In this document: positions 5,260 to 6,032 of the stretch, in pieces
Position numbering within the stretch: the first letter of the stretch is position 1
Layout: every line of letters starts with the position of its first letter
Origin: Bacillota bacterium
Lineage (GTDB): Bacteria > Bacillota_E > JAJZYS01 > JAILZS01
Assembly: GCA_021817625.1 (NCBI GenBank)
Contig: JAKASY010000145.1
Coordinates: 1-6,032 of the forward strand
Reading direction: 5' to 3'
Length of the DNA: 6,032 nt
Program-made: the position numbers and the translations under genes
The notes under the pieces: generated by a model
What the model saw: only the letters and a program-made list of their open reading frames with translations
Databases searched by the model: none
What the model was told of the DNA's origin: nothing

Positions 5260-6032
5260 GCCCTCGCCCCCTCGCGCACGATCAGGCGCGCCAAGCCGTT
5301 CACGATCAGGGCGATGGCGAACAGGGTGAGGGCGATGGCCGCCAGGGCGTGCAAGGTCATGTGCGTCGTGTCGGTGAAGGCCGAGTCGAGCTGCGACGCG
5401 ATCACGGCCGCGAGCGTGTTCACCGGGCCGTAGAGGTTCGTCGGCAGCAGGTTGATCGAGCCGCCGCTCACCATGAGCACCGCCATCGTCTCGCCCAGCG
5501 CCCGCCCGAGCGCCAGGATGGCGGCGCCGAACATCGCCGGCCGCGCCGTCTTGAACACCACGCCGGCCACCGTCTCCCAGCGCGTGAGGCCGAGCGCGAC
5601 CGCGCCCTCGCGCAGCTCGCGCGGCGTCTGCTGCATGGCGTCGCGGCTGGTGGCGGCGATGAGCGGCAGGATCATGATGGCGAGCACGACCGAGGCGGAG
5701 AGAAGGCCAAGGCCGGTGCCGATCGCGCCGCCCAGGAACGGAATGAACCCGAGGCGCGCGCTCAGCCACGGCGCGACGCTGCCGCCGATCGCCGGCACCA
5801 CGACGGCCAGGCCCCAAAGGCCGTAGACCACGCTCGGCACGCCGGCGAGCAGCTCCACCAGGCTCGACAGGAAGGTGCGCAGCCTGGCAGGCGCCCACTC
5901 CGACAGGAAGAGCGCGGCGCCGACGCCGAGCGGCACGGCGATCAAGAGCGCCACCGCCGACGTCAGGAGCGTGCCGAGAATGTACGGCAGGATGCCGAAC
6001 GTGGCGCCGGACAGGGCGGTCACGCCGTTGTG
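5256..6032 (-). CDS. pstC: Phosphate ABC transporter permease PstC, N-terminus outside window
   Basis: PstC is the second channel-forming permease of the Pst phosphate importer. The frame is open to the right edge (258 residues in the window), so the gene starts beyond it. A GTG at 6023 is internal and should not be taken as the start, because the family needs about 40-60 more residues, including the first membrane helix. Visible landmarks, numbered from the window edge, are [14 protein letters not shown] (12-25), [16 protein letters not shown] (59-74) and the coupling loop [16 protein letters not shown] (140-155). The loop is followed by [16 protein letters not shown] (172-187), where RALGETMAV is typical of PstC. 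The stop TGA (5258-5256) overlaps the pstA GTG. The pho-regulated promoter and the phosphate-binding protein gene pstS are expected to the right of the window, which I infer from the usual order pstS-C-A-B-phoU. Confidence 0.96.
   Translation of the reverse strand, partial: HNGVTALSGATFGILPYILGTLLTSAVALLIAVPLGVGAALFLSEWAPARLRTFLSSLVELLAGVPSVVYGLWGLAVVVPAIGGSVAPWLSARLGFIPFLGGAIGTGLGLLSASVVLAIMILPLIAATSRDAMQQTPRELREGAVALGLTRWETVAGVVFKTARPAMFGAAILALGRALGETMAVLMVSGGSINLLPTNLYGPVNTLAAVIASQLDSAFTDTTHMTLHALAAIALTLFAIALIVNGLARLIVREGARA

Noticed and set aside
4258..5433. 391-codon plus-strand open frame opposite pstB/pstA/pstC
   Set aside because: Exactly antisense to three secure genes. Its composition (Arg, His, Ala, Asp rich, no hydrophobic core) is the usual mirror of GC-rich codon bias.
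1..6032. Search by eye for CRISPR repeats, insertion-sequence ends, tRNAs and phage genes
   Set aside because: No regularly spaced repeats, transposase motifs, terminal repeats or tRNA-like cloverleaf were seen.

Overview
The window is GC-rich bacterial DNA, roughly 60-70% GC in the lines I counted. It has clear Shine-Dalgarno (SD) sequences and frequent GTG/TTG starts. The gene content fits a high-GC Gram-positive or Chloroflexota-like genome: a PadR regulator coupled to a short-prefix gene, a streptothricin-acetyltransferase-like GNAT protein, and a compact pst operon. Nothing here fixes the taxon.

Left part (1-482, minus strand). A PadR-family repressor overlaps the start of a second minus-strand gene that runs off the left edge. 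That gene's N-terminus resembles the short prefix domain often found beside PadR regulators. A perfect 14-bp palindrome lies just upstream of padR, inside its probable promoter, and is the natural candidate for an autoregulatory operator.

Middle part (639-2800, plus strand). A 331-residue protein of unknown function has an N-terminal membrane anchor and is probably exported. It is followed by a 72-residue protein with two membrane segments. About 340 bases without a confident gene come next, holding a 25-codon ORF with a good SD and a small perfect hairpin. The last gene here is a GNAT acetyltransferase that closely follows the streptothricin (nourseothricin) acetyltransferase pattern.

Right part (2850-6032, minus strand). 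This is the phosphate-specific transport operon, transcribed right to left as pstC (5' end outside the window), pstA, pstB, phoU. PstC and PstA form the membrane channel, PstB is the ATPase, and PhoU couples transport to phosphate signalling. The phosphate-binding protein gene pstS would be expected just beyond the right edge. The genes are tightly coupled: GTGA and ATGA overlaps, then TAG directly followed by TTG. As given, phoU is broken by a one-base deletion in its first metal-binding motif, which is either a true mutation or a sequencing error in a very GC-rich stretch. The operon converges on the acetyltransferase gene, and a 10-bp inverted repeat spans the junction.

I did not find evidence for a novel multi-gene system. 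The items most worth a second look are the phoU frameshift, the unrecognised membrane-protein pair, the acetyltransferase and the PadR operator.
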